Assembly (NCBI GenBank): GCA_023392615.1
Contig: JAEVYT010000026.1
Location: forward strand, 1 to 64,000
Source of the DNA: Bacillota bacterium
GTDB taxonomy: Bacteria; Bacillota; Clostridia; Lachnospirales; Lachnospiraceae
Reading direction: 5' to 3'
Length of the DNA stretch: 64,000 nt
Shown here in pieces: positions 52,643-62,234 of this stretch. The notes under the pieces are model-generated. The model ran no database searches. It was not told where the DNA came from and saw nothing but the letters and a program-made list of their open reading frames with translations. The position numbers were made by a program, and so were the translations under genes. The first letter of the stretch is position 1. Each line of letters opens with the position of its first letter.

Positions 52643-54115
52643 ATGGAAAATTACTTTGTAGACGGAGCAGAGCGGCTTCTGAAAGATGCAAAGGAGATAG
52701 TTAACCGGTATAGTACGGCATGGATTAACGATAAGAATATTGAATTTGAGATACCTGAGGAATTCCGAATAGAGTTTTTTCGCTTAATTGACAGAGTCAG
52801 TTTAAGTCTAATGGAAGATCGAGATAACTTTTATGGATACTTTCTCTTTCAAATGACTAGGGATATTCGGTTTGATATTGGCAGTCCTACCGGAGTTGTC
52901 TTTAAAGGAGCAGGATATGTAATCAACTTTAATCCACTTATGTATCTTATGCTTAGTAAGGAGCAGATGCAAACAGCGATAAAGCATGAGATACTTCATA
53001 TACTATCCCTACATTTAATAAGGGCAAAAAGTTACCTTGGTAGTTATAATGATCTGGCGGTGAATATGGCAATGGATGTTGTAGTCAACCGCTTTCTGGA
53101 TTATCTGCCACCTTATGCAACCACTCTTGAATGGGTGAATGTGAAGTACGGGATACAGCTTAAGGTAGATGAAACCTTTGAAAGTTATCTGGAGAAAATA
53201 CAAGCTGCACTCAACCAACAGGAAGAAACAGATGATGAGGATAAGGATCATTCCGATACAGATAATAAATCCCGTAAGGCAGACCTTCATGATAATAACT
53301 TGAAACCGGTTGATGGGAATGATACGTCTAAATTTGATTTGTTTGAAACGGAATATAATGTAGAGAAAACACATGCAATATGGAACGAATCAGAAGAGAA
53401 TAAGGAAAAGGTTCTTCTCGAATTTACAGAGAAGGCGGTAGATAATGCCATGAAGGGAGAACTTCCATCATATCTGTCCGGTCTTATTGAAGGATTGAAA
53501 AATAGCGGTGGAGAATTACCTTGGAATTTGTATCTGAATCGATTAATGGGAACCATGGAGAGCAGAAAAAAGAAAACCGTTACTAGGAGAAATAGAAGAC
53601 AGCCGCAGCGCATGGATCTAAGAGGAGAACTTAGGGATCATAAAGCGAATCTGATCGTGGCTTTAGATATCAGCGGTAGTATTAGTGATGAGGAATTTCT
53701 TCAAGCAATGAAGGAAGTGCTTAGTATAGTACGAAATTATAAGCATGAAATTACGGTAGTGGAGTGTGATGATGAGATCAGACGAAGCTATAAGGTCAAA
53801 ACGGAGAAGGATATAAGAGAAAGGTTTAAGGAAAGAGGAGCAACAAAGTTTAGTCCGGTCATCTCATTTGCAAATTCGACAAAGGTGAACCTTCTAGTAT
53901 ATTTTACCGATGGTAAAGGAGAAGAAAAGTTGGAGACGATTCCAAGGGGATATAAGATTCTATGGGTGATTTCCGGAAGAGGAGATCGCATCTCTTTACG
54001 AGAACATTACGGTGTAGTGAAAAAACTCAAAAATATTACTGTAAAGGATGTAGAACCGGAACTTGCAGATCCTCTCAAGAGTGGATTTTCCATGATGAAT
54101 CAGGAGGAAGGCTAA
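52643..54115 (+). CDS. Putative metallopeptidase with C-terminal VWA-like domain (DUF2201 type)
   Basis: 490 residues. The N-terminal domain contains AIKHEILHILSLH (HExxH at 115-119) as expected for a zinc peptidase; a basic-charged linker of about 100 residues rich in E/D/K follows. The C-terminal domain has a VWA-like strand and MIDAS segment LIVALDISGSISDEEF with further DDEIRR and VYFTDGKGEE-like elements. The family is uncharacterised but recurrently paired with MoxR ATPases. The gene lies between moxR and a papain-like gene in one operon. Whether the peptidase is active is unproven. Confidence 0.8.
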   Translation: MENYFVDGAERLLKDAKEIVNRYSTAWINDKNIEFEIPEEFRIEFFRLIDRVSLSLMEDRDNFYGYFLFQMTRDIRFDIGSPTGVVFKGAGYVINFNPLMYLMLSKEQMQTAIKHEILHILSLHLIRAKSYLGSYNDLAVNMAMDVVVNRFLDYLPPYATTLEWVNVKYGIQLKVDETFESYLEKIQAALNQQEETDDEDKDHSDTDNKSRKADLHDNNLKPVDGNDTSKFDLFETEYNVEKTHAIWNESEENKEKVLLEFTEKAVDNAMKGELPSYLSGLIEGLKNSGGELPWNLYLNRLMGTMESRKKKTVTRRNRRQPQRMDLRGELRDHKANLIVALDISGSISDEEFLQAMKEVLSIVRNYKHEITVVECDDEIRRSYKVKTEKDIRERFKERGATKFSPVISFANSTKVNLLVYFTDGKGEEKLETIPRGYKILWVISGRGDRISLREHYGVVKKLKNITVKDVEPELADPLKSGFSMMNQEEG

Positions 54116-54128
54116 GGAGGTATAACCG

Positions 54129-54755
54129 ATGCAATATTCAATCACACAGCCGGAATTGTTCGATATTAAGGATGGTTTCGGTAGAAAATCATACGGAGGA
54201 AATCAGGCATGGTATCCAAAGTTCTGGGCTAGAAGAGCCGGTTGTGGAGCTACTTCAGCAGCAAACATAACTTCCTATCTTGCTAAAACCAGAGCTGAGT
54301 ATAATAGGCTTTATGAACAGGGAAGCAGGAACAAAGCAGATTTTGTTCATCATATGGAAGAGCTATTCGAATATGTAAAACCGGGACCAATGGGTGTAAA
54401 CCATGTGGATAAATATATTAAAGGTATTGAACAATATGCAAAATCTAAGGGTATTTCCTTGCGTACGAATTTGTTAACTGCTGAAAAGGAGACTAAGATC
54501 ACAAGAACAAAGCAGGAATTAATAGAATTTGTCCAAAAAGCCATGGAGCTAGACGCTCCGATAGCATTCCTAAATCTATCAAGAGGAGAAGAAAGAATCT
54601 TACAAGACTGGCACTGGATTACAATCACATCAGTACAAATAGAAGAAAACCATATCTGGGCGATCGCCTCCGATGAAGGATATGCACGAAAGTTTGACTT
54701 GCTGTTGTGGTACTTAACTACAGGAATGCATGGAGGGCTGATATATTTTGAGTAG
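54129..54755 (+). CDS. Papain-like (C39-like) cysteine peptidase domain protein
   Basis: 208 residues in a single domain. The putative nucleophile is Cys39 in RAGCGATSAANITSYL, and His162 lies in DWHWITITSV, followed by an Asp/Asn-containing segment DEGYARKFDLLL. This is the order of a papain-type dyad/triad. No signal peptide or membrane helix, so it is cytoplasmic. It follows the DUF2201-type gene by 13 bases (RBS AAGGAGG), so the three products probably form one system. The physiological substrate is unknown. Confidence 0.7.
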   Translation: MQYSITQPELFDIKDGFGRKSYGGNQAWYPKFWARRAGCGATSAANITSYLAKTRAEYNRLYEQGSRNKADFVHHMEELFEYVKPGPMGVNHVDKYIKGIEQYAKSKGISLRTNLLTAEKETKITRTKQELIEFVQKAMELDAPIAFLNLSRGEERILQDWHWITITSVQIEENHIWAIASDEGYARKFDLLLWYLTTGMHGGLIYFE

Positions 54756-54806
54756 GGCTGAGAACGTATAACGAGATAGGAGTCGTTGTACATATAAACG
54801 TAAAGC

Positions 54807-55010
54807 AGGGCTGATGCTAATAAATAATTTGTAGGAGCAATGTTATATTGCCATAATGCACTGTTTGAACGACAATTTCTTAATTTTGTATTTCGAAAGC
54901 GAACATACCTGTACGATTAAGAAATACAAAATCAAGAAATTGTCAGTTCAACCTGTGTGTGAGGCAATATACATTGCTCCTTAACTAAATTATTTGTTGG
55001 CATCAGCCCT
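54807..55010. repeat. 204-bp palindromic element B
   Basis: AGGGCTGATGC at 54807 and GCATCAGCCCT at the right end (to 55010) are exact complements. TAATTT, TAGGAGCAATGTTATATTGCC and a long inner arm (ACAATTTCTT...) pair with the other side. The reverse complement aligns with element A: GGAGCAA-TATTGCC, TCACACACAGGTT and AAACAGTGCATTATGGC are shared. It fills the gap after the papain-like gene; no coding frame. Confidence 0.85.
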
Positions 55011-55193
55011 TTATAAATTAAACACAACTCTTATCTTAACCCAAATCACTCAATATTTGGTATCGCAGTAGAGTTGATTCCAACTGGATTGAGGATAGAT
55101 ATTATATGCACTAAGTGTACATACTTTACATATGAAGTAACGCGCGTTCCTTTCACATAAAACATGAAGATGCTTGCTTGAAAGGATTATTCC

Positions 55194-55622
55194 ATGCTAA
55201 TTGCTTATAATAAATATCTGAAATATATCTTTCTTTTTATCACAGGGGGATTTGCCTACGGTATGATAGAGGACATCTCTCGAGGATATTCGCATATCTC
55301 CATGTTTATAGCAGGAGGGATTTGTTTTATCTTAATTGGTCTTCTGAACGAGGTATTTACCTGGAGAATGGCCTTGATTAGTCAGATGGCGATATCCTCA
55401 ATCATCGTCTCCGTAGTGGAGTTTATCACCGGGTTAATCGTCAATGTTTGGTTAAAGCTAAATATATGGGACTATACCCCTCTTCCGTATAATATCATGG
55501 GACAGGTATGCCTACTATTTACGAACCTTTGGTTCTTTTTATCTTTGTTTGCGATTTTACTCGATGACTATCTCCGCTATTATTTTCTGAAAGAGGAAAA
55601 GCCCAGGTACAAAATCTTTTAG
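55194..55622 (+). CDS. Putative ABC-transporter-type membrane protein (DUF1113-like)
   Basis: 142 residues with four membrane helices. The pattern (FITGGFAYGMIEDISRGYSHISMFIAGG, NEVFTWRMALISQM, VEFITGLIVNVWLKLNIWDYT) matches a small family annotated as putative ABC-transporter type IV, without known function. The last bases overlap the stop of the converging DUF2156 gene by 4 bases. Confidence 0.75.
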   Translation: MLIAYNKYLKYIFLFITGGFAYGMIEDISRGYSHISMFIAGGICFILIGLLNEVFTWRMALISQMAISSIIVSVVEFITGLIVNVWLKLNIWDYTPLPYNIMGQVCLLFTNLWFFLSLFAILLDDYLRYYFLKEEKPRYKIF

Positions 55623-56509
55623 TCTACTAAAATACAATATTTATCGAGTAATTGTACCGGGTGATAAGAAAGCTTTGAAGTACGTAAGCCCTCATCGCCT
55701 ACATCCTCTTCACGGTTAATGTATTTGATACCGTATTCTTGAACCATATCAGTAGCAAATTCCTTAACGATCATCTGATAGGAACCGGGATAATCACGGA
55801 CAGCCTTCTCGATATGGCAGTGTAAGGTATCATTTACAATCTCGCCGATTGTTAATGCGACGATATTACCATCCACTTCGATAAATGCTCCGGGAAGGTT
55901 GAATTTATCCAAAAACTGTAATAGTTCCAAAGTTCTTGTTAACTCTTCCTGTGCTAAGGACGCATCCTTTCCGTGATTTAGTTGATAATCCTTTAGGAAC
56001 TCTTCAACTCTTCCCAGATTATCCGAAGTGATACGCTGATATTTATAATCAGGGTAAAGTTTTTTGAATTTGTTGATATGATTTCGTTGGCCGCTGTATC
56101 GACGTCCTGCCATGTTAGCAAGATCATCTGCAAGATACAGATAATCGGCCCAGTCTCTGTTTGGATGACCGGGGATAGTACCGCCGTATTGATCTACCAA
56201 TGTAGGCACAGCCTCGACTGGAACAGTGCAAAACCATAAAGGCAAATCATTTTCTTTGCAATATTCTTTTAAGGCATCCATAGCCTTGTCAAGAGAACCG
56301 CCTCCTACCGGAAAGGTGAAGGATGTACGATTTAAGAATTTCACCTTATACAGTATCATGTCATCAAAGATGGTAAATTGAGTTTGATAAAAGTCTCGCC
56401 ACATATACATAGCGCCAATTGTGTAGTCACTGGTGCGGCTTACTTTATATTTGAAATATGCGACTGAATCTAATATATTATCAGCCGTTATTGATTCAAA
56501 CGTTAGCAT
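55619..56509 (-). CDS. DUF2156 family protein (GNAT/phosphatidylglycerol-lysyltransferase-like)
   Basis: 296 residues from the ATG at 56509 with GGAGGT upstream; a start four codons earlier is rejected. The DUF2156 fold is recognisable: YTIGAMYMWRDFYQTQF, then two GNAT-type halves with AGRRYSGQRNHINKFK and GAFIEVDGNIVALTIGEIV. This domain occurs in aminoacyl-phosphatidylglycerol synthases and in stand-alone acyltransferases. No membrane helices here, so a soluble enzyme. Substrate unknown. Confidence 0.8.
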   Translation of the reverse strand: MLTFESITADNILDSVAYFKYKVSRTSDYTIGAMYMWRDFYQTQFTIFDDMILYKVKFLNRTSFTFPVGGGSLDKAMDALKEYCKENDLPLWFCTVPVEAVPTLVDQYGGTIPGHPNRDWADYLYLADDLANMAGRRYSGQRNHINKFKKLYPDYKYQRITSDNLGRVEEFLKDYQLNHGKDASLAQEELTRTLELLQFLDKFNLPGAFIEVDGNIVALTIGEIVNDTLHCHIEKAVRDYPGSYQMIVKEFATDMVQEYGIKYINREEDVGDEGLRTSKLSYHPVQLLDKYCILVD

Positions 56510-56794
56510 AATTACCTCCACTTGGTTCTTAAGTTAATAGTGTTGCGCATAGAACTAGTTTTATCCTATTAAATGTAAACTTATCCTATGAGAATTTATT
56601 ATAGCAAGTATCTTACCATTTTTATATAGCAAACATAAAATTAAATTTTTATAAACTGGGTAGATTAAATTTTTAATTTTATGATAGAATGGAATTATGA
56701 ATGAAATTATTAGTAAGAAAAAGACTTGTACTTGATGAAGTAATCTTGAGTTCTTTTAACATTCTAATTATTATGTCTTAGAACGGTGGTCAAC

Positions 56795-58549
56795 ATGAAA
56801 ATACTTTTAGTCGCAGTGAATGCGAAATATATACATTCTAACTTAGCAGTTTACAGCTTAAAATCATATGCAGCACGTTATGCGGATTCAATACAAATTG
56901 CGGAATTGACAATTAATCATACGGAGGAAGAGATACTGAAACAGGTTTACCTTCATCAAGCAGATGTTGTAGCATTTTCCTGTTATATCTGGAATATTGA
57001 TATCATAAAACGGTTATCATCAGAATTGAGGAAGATACAAAAGAAGGTTAAGATATGGTTTGGTGGACCTGAGGTATCTTATGATGCAGAACATTGCTTA
57101 AAGCAGAATCCCCAGTTGGATGGTATTATGATAGGCGAAGGTGAGCAGACCTTTTTAGAGTTTGCGCAGTACTATGTTGAGGGGAATATTGCCCTTAAGG
57201 ATATTCGTGGACTGGCATACAGAGAGAGTGCATTACTATCCCAGAATCAGAATGATTTGACGACTGAAGAGAAGAGTACGATTACATTAACAGCGGAACG
57301 ACCTCCTATGAATTTGGATGATATACCATTTCCATATGAGGATATGGAGGTATTTCGGAATAAGATTATTTATTATGAGAGCAGCAGAGGATGTCCTTTT
57401 TCCTGCAGCTACTGTCTGTCCTCCATTGATAAAAGGGTAAGGCTAAGAAGTTCTGGGCTGGTGAAGAAGGAGTTAAAACTTTTCCTAGAGTATCAGGTGC
57501 CTCAGGTAAAGTTTGTTGATCGTACCTTTAACTGTAGTCGAAAGCACACTATGGATATATGGTCATTTATCAAAGAGAATGATAACGGAATTACGAATTT
57601 TCATTTTGAAATATCGGCAGATCTTCTGAATGAGGAAGAGATAGACTTCTTATCAACACTGAGACCGGGACAAGTTCAATTAGAAATCGGTGTGCAAAGT
57701 ACGAATCCTGATACGGTCAAGGCTATTCATCGACAGATGGATTTTGGGGTTTTAAAGAAGAATGTGAATCGCATTCAGGAAGGTAAGAACATACACCAAC
57801 ATCTTGACCTAATCGGAGGGCTTCCATATGAAGGATACGCTTCCTTTGAGAGGTCATTTGAAGATGTATACCGATTAAAGCCTGATCAGCTGCAACTTGG
57901 TTTTCTAAAGGTGTTAAAGGGTTCTTTAATGCATATTGAAAGCGATAAATACAATATTGTGTACCATGATAGTGCTCCTTATGAAGTTCTATCTACGATG
58001 GATCTTAGCTATGACGAGATTCTTCAGTTAAAAGGAATATGTGACATGGTAGAAGTCTACTATAACAGTGCGCAATTCACGTATTCGATTCAATATTTGG
58101 AACATTTTTATACATCGCCGATGAAGCTGTACCGCGCACTTAGTGATTATTATGAGTTAAATGGATGGGCATCTATTGCGCACAGCAGAATACGTAGATT
58201 TGAGATATTGTTAGCATTCTTTCAAGAAATCGTACTAGACGGTAAGGAGGACTGCTCAGAGGAAGTTGCACTATTTACAGAGATTTTGGTATTTGATGTA
58301 TTTATCAGAGAGGGTATGAAGGCGAGGCCTGACTTTGCACCCGAGAATCCTATTCAACATAAGCTTCGGGAACTTTATCGAAGCTATGAGACAGATCGCA
58401 GGATGATTCACATAGAGCAATTTCATTATGATGTAATTAATTCAGCACGAACAGGTGAAGTTATTAAGAAGACACTAACAATCTTGTTTGATTATAAAAA
58501 CAGAGATCCATTAAACAAATCAGCGAGGTTAGTAGAGATAGAGGGATAA
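56795..58549 (+). CDS. B12-binding radical SAM protein (DUF4080 type)
   Basis: 584 residues from the ATG at 56795 (ACGGTGG upstream). An N-terminal cobalamin-binding domain (about 1-130, GEGEQTFLEF) is followed by a radical SAM domain with Cys200, Cys204 and Cys207 in RGCPFSCSYCLSS. A C-terminal DUF4080 domain covers about 380-580. The B12 His motif (DxHxxG) is not obvious. Such enzymes methylate unactivated carbon or phosphorus, but the substrate cannot be deduced. Followed 12 bases later by nth. Confidence 0.85.
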   Translation: MKILLVAVNAKYIHSNLAVYSLKSYAARYADSIQIAELTINHTEEEILKQVYLHQADVVAFSCYIWNIDIIKRLSSELRKIQKKVKIWFGGPEVSYDAEHCLKQNPQLDGIMIGEGEQTFLEFAQYYVEGNIALKDIRGLAYRESALLSQNQNDLTTEEKSTITLTAERPPMNLDDIPFPYEDMEVFRNKIIYYESSRGCPFSCSYCLSSIDKRVRLRSSGLVKKELKLFLEYQVPQVKFVDRTFNCSRKHTMDIWSFIKENDNGITNFHFEISADLLNEEEIDFLSTLRPGQVQLEIGVQSTNPDTVKAIHRQMDFGVLKKNVNRIQEGKNIHQHLDLIGGLPYEGYASFERSFEDVYRLKPDQLQLGFLKVLKGSLMHIESDKYNIVYHDSAPYEVLSTMDLSYDEILQLKGICDMVEVYYNSAQFTYSIQYLEHFYTSPMKLYRALSDYYELNGWASIAHSRIRRFEILLAFFQEIVLDGKEDCSEEVALFTEILVFDVFIREGMKARPDFAPENPIQHKLRELYRSYETDRRMIHIEQFHYDVINSARTGEVIKKTLTILFDYKNRDPLNKSARLVEIEG

Positions 58550-58561
58550 GGAGGGGTATTC

Positions 58562-59260
58562 TTGGCCAAAAGAAAAATATCGTCAAAGGAACAGGAAAGA
58601 ACAAGCAGAATCTTAGAAGCACTTGACCGGGAATATAGTACGGAGTATAAGTGCTATCTCAATCATGAGAATCCCTGGCAACTATTAATTGCTACGATAT
58701 TGAGTGCTCAGTGTACAGATGAAAGAGTCAATATCGTGACCAAAGATTTGTTTCAAAAATACACCAGTATACATTCTTTTGCTGAGGCAGATCAGGCGGA
58801 GCTAGAGAGAGATATTCATTCCACCGGCTTTTATAGAAATAAAGCGAAAAATATTATCGCTTGTGCGAAGCAGCTGGTAGAAAAATATAATGGTGAGGTC
58901 CCAAATGATTTGGAGGCTTTGACTAATCTAGCGGGAGTAGGTCGGAAAACGGCGAATGTAATTCGGGGTAATATCTTTCATGAGCCCAGTATCGTGGTAG
59001 ATACTCATGTTAAAAGAATATCAAAGCATCTAGGGTTTACCAAGGAAGAAGATCCGGTTAAAATAGAATTTGATCTAATGGAGCGCCTTCCTAAGGATCA
59101 CTGGATTTTATATAATATACAGATTATAACGCACGGTAGAGGGCTTTGTACGGCTAGAAGTCCCAGATGTGAGGAGTGTTTTTTGAGAGAAGATTGCATT
59201 TTTTCAAATCAAAAGGGTAAGAAGTTAAATAAACCAACTCAAAAATCAAAAAAACCTTGA
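58562..59260 (+). CDS. nth: Endonuclease III
   Basis: 232 residues from a TTG start with AAGGAGGGG upstream. The HhH-GPD motif has LAGVGRKTANVI with catalytic Lys129 and VDTHVKRI with Asp147. The [4Fe-4S] ligands C-x6-C-x2-C-x5-C appear as CTARSPRCEECFLREDC. It excises oxidised pyrimidines and nicks AP sites in base-excision repair. A Lys-rich tail follows the cluster. Confidence 0.94.
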   Translation: MAKRKISSKEQERTSRILEALDREYSTEYKCYLNHENPWQLLIATILSAQCTDERVNIVTKDLFQKYTSIHSFAEADQAELERDIHSTGFYRNKAKNIIACAKQLVEKYNGEVPNDLEALTNLAGVGRKTANVIRGNIFHEPSIVVDTHVKRISKHLGFTKEEDPVKIEFDLMERLPKDHWILYNIQIITHGRGLCTARSPRCEECFLREDCIFSNQKGKKLNKPTQKSKKP

Positions 59261-59437
59261 TTGATACGTGAAAGTATCATAGAATTATTTTTGTACCGTG
59301 CAGTAAAACTAATATCAACACTTTTTCAATTGGGACATGCAACGGAGGTCCAAAGATACATCAACATTGTCGTGATAGAACATGATAAAATAAATTGTTT
59401 TATTATAAGCAGAAAAAGAATAAAAGAGGTGAAATGA

Positions 59438-59542
59438 ATGAACTTTTACAGTAAAAAATCCAGAAGAATTATAGCTAGAATTATTGTTTTAATATTGGTA
59501 CTTGCTTTAGTTGTGCCTTATATAGTAAGTGTAATACGGTAA
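59438..59542 (+). CDS. 34-residue single-helix membrane peptide
   Basis: ATG at 59438 with AAGAGGTG upstream, TAA at 59540-59542. The peptide starts MNFYSKKSRRIIARI and then forms one hydrophobic helix of about 20 residues ending IVSVIR. A basic N-terminus before the helix predicts cytoplasmic N. The alternative ATG at 59434 stops after six codons. Small peptides of this kind are common in clostridia between larger genes and are rarely annotated. Function unknown. Confidence 0.6.
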   Translation: MNFYSKKSRRIIARIIVLILVLALVVPYIVSVIR

Positions 59543-59695
59543 TCCCGAAACTTAAAGTGAGCTATTGGGAACTTAAGGAATTCGGGTCTTGAATAATCTT
59601 AGGTTTATGATACAATAGGAAGAAGTTACATAAATCACTATGAAATAAAGGGTTTTACGATATTTAGTATAAGTAAGTGGAAACGGAGGGTGAAT

Positions 59696-61138
59696 ATGAG
59701 CAGATTAAAAATTGTATTATGCGCAGTATTCCTTTTATTAATATCCGCAGTATACGCAGGAAAGCCTGCGATAGCGGCAACAAATGAAGAAAAGACAATA
59801 TACAAGGGTGTATTCATAGACAAAGTAGATGTAAGTGGAATGACAAAAGACCAGGCGGAAAAGGCTGTTAATGATTTTATTAATAAGCTTCGTGCTGATC
59901 ATGTAACATTATCCGTAGGAGATTATGTTGTATATAAAACCTTAGGAGACTTGGGTTATACAGCAGATGTACAAGAAGAGACGACTCAAGCTATCAATAT
60001 AGGTCGTTCCGGCAATTTGGTAAAAAGATATAAAGATATTAAGGATACTGAGAATGGAAGTGTAACACTTCCTCTTAAGTTTACTTATGATAAAGAGAAG
60101 ATTAAAACCTTCGTATCGAAGGATGTCAGTGCATTTAACAAAAAACCGGTTAATGCTTCAGTAGCTATGAAGGGTGGAAAACTGGTATACACAAAGGACG
60201 TTGTGGGTAAGAAAGTTAGTGTTGATGAAACTACAAACCTTATAACAGCGGCGATTGATAAATGGGATCGCAAGGATATTAAGATTAAGGCAGCAGTAGA
60301 AGATGATCAGCCTTTATATACCTTGGATGTTGTTAAAAAATGTAATACCTTATTAGGTTCCTACACAACGGAATACGCAAGTTCAGCAGCGGGACGTGCT
60401 GCAAATCTTGCAAATGGTGCAAGATTAATTAATAACATTGTTCTATATCCGGGAGAAACTTTTTCTGCTTATGATATTTTAACTCCATTTACAGCAGCAA
60501 ATGGATATCATATAGCAGGTGCATATCTTAATGGTGAGGTTATTGATAGCGTTGGTGGTGGTGCTTGTCAGGTTACAACGACACTGTACAATGCAGTTTT
60601 AATGGCTGAGCTGGAAGTTGTACAAAGACAACCGCATTCCATGACAATTAGCTATGTCGATTTATCAAGGGATGCTGCGATAGCAGGTACTTACAAGAAC
60701 TTTAAATTTAAGAACAATACAGATGTTCCTATCTTAATTCAGGGATATACAGTTAATCGTAGAATTACCTTCAAATTATGGGGAAATGAAACTAGAGATA
60801 CGAAACATCGTACAATAAAATATGTGTCAAAGACATTATCAGTTAAGCAACCTTCAAAGGATATAATTACTAAAGATCCTTCAAAACCAGTAGGCTATCG
60901 TGAGGTTACTACTCCTGCGCATACAGGATATAGAGCAGAGCTTTATAAGGTAGTATATAAAGATGGTGTTGAAGTGAGCAGAACGCTTGTTAACAAAAGC
61001 TCATATCAGGCTGCAGCCCGTCGTATAATTATAGGAACAAAAGTAGTTAAAGAGGTCAAGCCGACGAATGCACCAACAAATACACCGACGAAAGCACCGG
61101 TTGGTAATGTAGGTGATCAGAATAATGTTGAGGGTTAG
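59696..61138 (+). CDS. VanW-family protein with peptidoglycan-binding-4-like domain
   Basis: 480 residues from the ATG at 59696 with ACGGAGG upstream. Signal sequence (about 1-25), a PG-binding-4-like N-terminal half (about 30-220), then a VanW domain (about 225-360) with NLANGARLINNIVLYPGETFSAYDI, GGGACQVTTTLYNAVLMAELEVVQRQPHSM. A G5-like tail (about 375-450) and a T/P-rich C-terminus follow. Exported, probably acts at the wall. VanW's function is not known. Confidence 0.88.
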   Translation: MSRLKIVLCAVFLLLISAVYAGKPAIAATNEEKTIYKGVFIDKVDVSGMTKDQAEKAVNDFINKLRADHVTLSVGDYVVYKTLGDLGYTADVQEETTQAINIGRSGNLVKRYKDIKDTENGSVTLPLKFTYDKEKIKTFVSKDVSAFNKKPVNASVAMKGGKLVYTKDVVGKKVSVDETTNLITAAIDKWDRKDIKIKAAVEDDQPLYTLDVVKKCNTLLGSYTTEYASSAAGRAANLANGARLINNIVLYPGETFSAYDILTPFTAANGYHIAGAYLNGEVIDSVGGGACQVTTTLYNAVLMAELEVVQRQPHSMTISYVDLSRDAAIAGTYKNFKFKNNTDVPILIQGYTVNRRITFKLWGNETRDTKHRTIKYVSKTLSVKQPSKDIITKDPSKPVGYREVTTPAHTGYRAELYKVVYKDGVEVSRTLVNKSSYQAAARRIIIGTKVVKEVKPTNAPTNTPTKAPVGNVGDQNNVEG

Positions 61139-61204
61139 GTACATTAATAACTGACTCTGTAATGAATACTTAAGAAATGATAAAATGCTAGTTGGAGAGA
61201 TATG

Positions 61205-62188
61205 ATGAAGATTGGAAAAGTATCTGAAACAGTCCTGAAACGGTCTGTACTAAAACAAATTGGACATAGACGCGATGAAGTACTGGTAGGACCCGGCGTA
61301 GGGGAAGACTGCAGTGTACTTGCTTTAGAACAGGATGAAGTTTTTGTACTGTCAACCGATCCCATCACAGGCGCGGTAAAGGATATTGGAACCTTAGCGG
61401 TCAATATCACCGCAAATGATATTGCATCTAACGGAGCAGAAGTATTCGGGTTAATGCTTACGATTTTATTACCGGAAGGAACAGAGGAAGCAGAACTTCG
61501 CGCGATCATGCAGGACATTGAATCTGAATGTAGCAAGCTTAATCTGGAAGTGATTGGTGGTCATACAGAGATTACCAAAGCGGTTAATCAACCAATTGTA
61601 ACGGTAACCGGTGTTGGTAAGATGAAGCGTAATGAGATTATCAAAACAGCAGGAGCACGTCCCGGTCAAGAGATAGTAATGACAAAATGGGCGGGCCTTG
61701 AAGGAACAGCGATTATAGCTGCCGAGAAGGAAGAGGAACTTAAAACCAAATATGCAGCAAGCTTTATAGAAAATGCCAAAGAATTCATCAACTATTTATC
61801 AGTTGTTCCGGAAGCGATGGTGGCACGAGCCGTTGGCGTGACATCAATGCACGATGTCACAGAAGGTGGATTATTTGGAGCTCTATGGGAAATTGGTGCA
61901 GCTTCCAAGGTTGGTCTAGAAGTAGATTTAAAGAAGATATTATTAAAGCAGGAAACGGTGGAGATATGCGAATACTATGATTTGAATCCGTATATGCTGA
62001 TTTCCAGCGGATGTATGTTAATAATCACAGATAGAGCAAATCAGCTGGTGGACACTCTGAAATCAGAGGGAATTACAGCAGCGGTGATTGGAAGAATAAC
62101 TCAAGGTAATGACAGAATCATTATTAATGACGAGGAAAGACGTTACTTAGAGCCTCCAAAGAGTGATGAATTATATAAGATAATGTAG
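61205..62188 (+). CDS. AIR-synthase-related protein (HypE-like fold)
   Basis: 327 residues from the second of two tandem ATGs, chosen for spacing from GGAGAGA at 61194. It has PurM-type N- and C-terminal halves: VGPGVGEDCSVL, LAVNITANDIASNGAEVFGLML, GGHTEI and MHDVTEGGLFGALWE. Such proteins bind ATP and are related to HypE and PurM, but no partner hydrogenase or purine gene is nearby. Cellular role unknown. Confidence 0.85.
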   Translation: MKIGKVSETVLKRSVLKQIGHRRDEVLVGPGVGEDCSVLALEQDEVFVLSTDPITGAVKDIGTLAVNITANDIASNGAEVFGLMLTILLPEGTEEAELRAIMQDIESECSKLNLEVIGGHTEITKAVNQPIVTVTGVGKMKRNEIIKTAGARPGQEIVMTKWAGLEGTAIIAAEKEEELKTKYAASFIENAKEFINYLSVVPEAMVARAVGVTSMHDVTEGGLFGALWEIGAASKVGLEVDLKKILLKQETVEICEYYDLNPYMLISSGCMLIITDRANQLVDTLKSEGITAAVIGRITQGNDRIIINDEERRYLEPPKSDELYKIM

Positions 62189-62234
62189 TTATATTTAAAT
62201 GTCTTCTGCTAAATAGCAGTAAATGGAGGTAAGC

